Part shown: piece by piece, positions 5,659-5,881 of the stretch
Numbering within the stretch: the stretch's first letter is position 1
Layout: each line of letters starts with the position of its first letter
Assembly (NCBI GenBank): GCA_946221765.1
Contig: CAMIMK010000210.1
Location: forward strand, 1 to 5,881
Source: an uncultured Rhodovulum sp.
GTDB taxonomy: Bacteria; Pseudomonadota; Alphaproteobacteria; Rhodobacterales; Rhodobacteraceae
DNA length: 5,881 nt
Reading direction: 5' to 3'
Made by a program: the position numbers and the translations under genes
The notes under the pieces: model-generated
Told to the model about the DNA's origin: nothing
Database searches by the model: none
What the model saw: the letters and a program-made list of their open reading frames with translations, nothing else

Positions 5659-5881
5659 GGGCCGGCCCTGCCGATCTCGACTGACAAGCCACGCGCGACG
5701 CAGGTCCGGATTTCCCAAGGCATCGGGCGGACCCTTGACCAATCTTGGGGACGCGCGCCCCGCAGGCCCGCCAATCCGAGCGTGGAGGGGCGGTGGCGCA
5801 GCCGGACTGTGCGAGACCCTGCCGGGGAGAAAGCGGCCCGACCGATGTCCCGGGGACCCCGAACGGGGGAGCACGCCCCCC

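Noticed and set aside
4950..5684. Open frame of 244 codons on the + strand at the right end
   Set aside because: Arg/Pro-rich translation with no domain, and it lies opposite the SDR/DoxX relic, which gives recognisable protein segments on the - strand.
5786..5820. tRNA-like stretch GGTGGCGCAGCCGG
   Set aside because: It resembles a tRNA D-arm region, but there is no T-arm (GGTTCGA-type), no pairing acceptor stem and no anticodon arm downstream.

Overview
The window is GC-rich bacterial chromosome. The LeuA, RNase D and Sir2 proteins resemble those of Alphaproteobacteria, most likely Rhodobacterales or a close relative. This placement comes from protein recognition and GC-rich codon use, not from a search. 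The genes are ordinary housekeeping genes. There is no phage, insertion sequence, CRISPR array, tRNA or rRNA that I can support.

Layout. (1) 1-569, + strand: the 3' part of an RlmB-type SPOUT rRNA 2'-O-methyltransferase gene, followed at 685-714 by a textbook intrinsic terminator. (2) 743-944, + strand: the control region of leuA. A -10 box lies seven bases before the ATG of an unlisted 28-codon ORF that carries four consecutive leucine codons. A 13-bp hairpin swallows the ORF's stop codon, and alternative pairings reach the leuA ribosome binding site. I read this as a leucine attenuator with a leaderless leader peptide. (3) 945-2501, + strand: leuA, 2-isopropylmalate synthase, complete. (4) 2502-2740: convergent intergenic region packed with unrelated, near-perfect GC-rich hairpins. 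(5) 2741-3904, - strand: rnd, RNase D, with a TTG start set by a GAGGA ribosome binding site. (6) 4079-4792, - strand: cobB, a Sir2-family NAD-dependent deacylase with a YxxR acyl-pocket motif, possibly preceded by a coupled 38-codon ORF. (7) 5034-5658, - strand: a decayed gene for an SDR (NAD(P)-binding) protein with a DoxX-like C-terminal domain, recognisable only by joining fragments from three frames. 5659-5881 lies upstream of it and holds nothing I recognise apart from short GC-rich inverted repeats.

How they relate. leuA stands alone with its own control region. It is insulated from rlmB by the intrinsic terminator and runs head-on into rnd. rnd, cobB and the pseudogene share the - strand, but the gaps (174 bp and about 240 bp) suggest separate transcription. 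The best candidate for something not normally annotated is the leuA leader.
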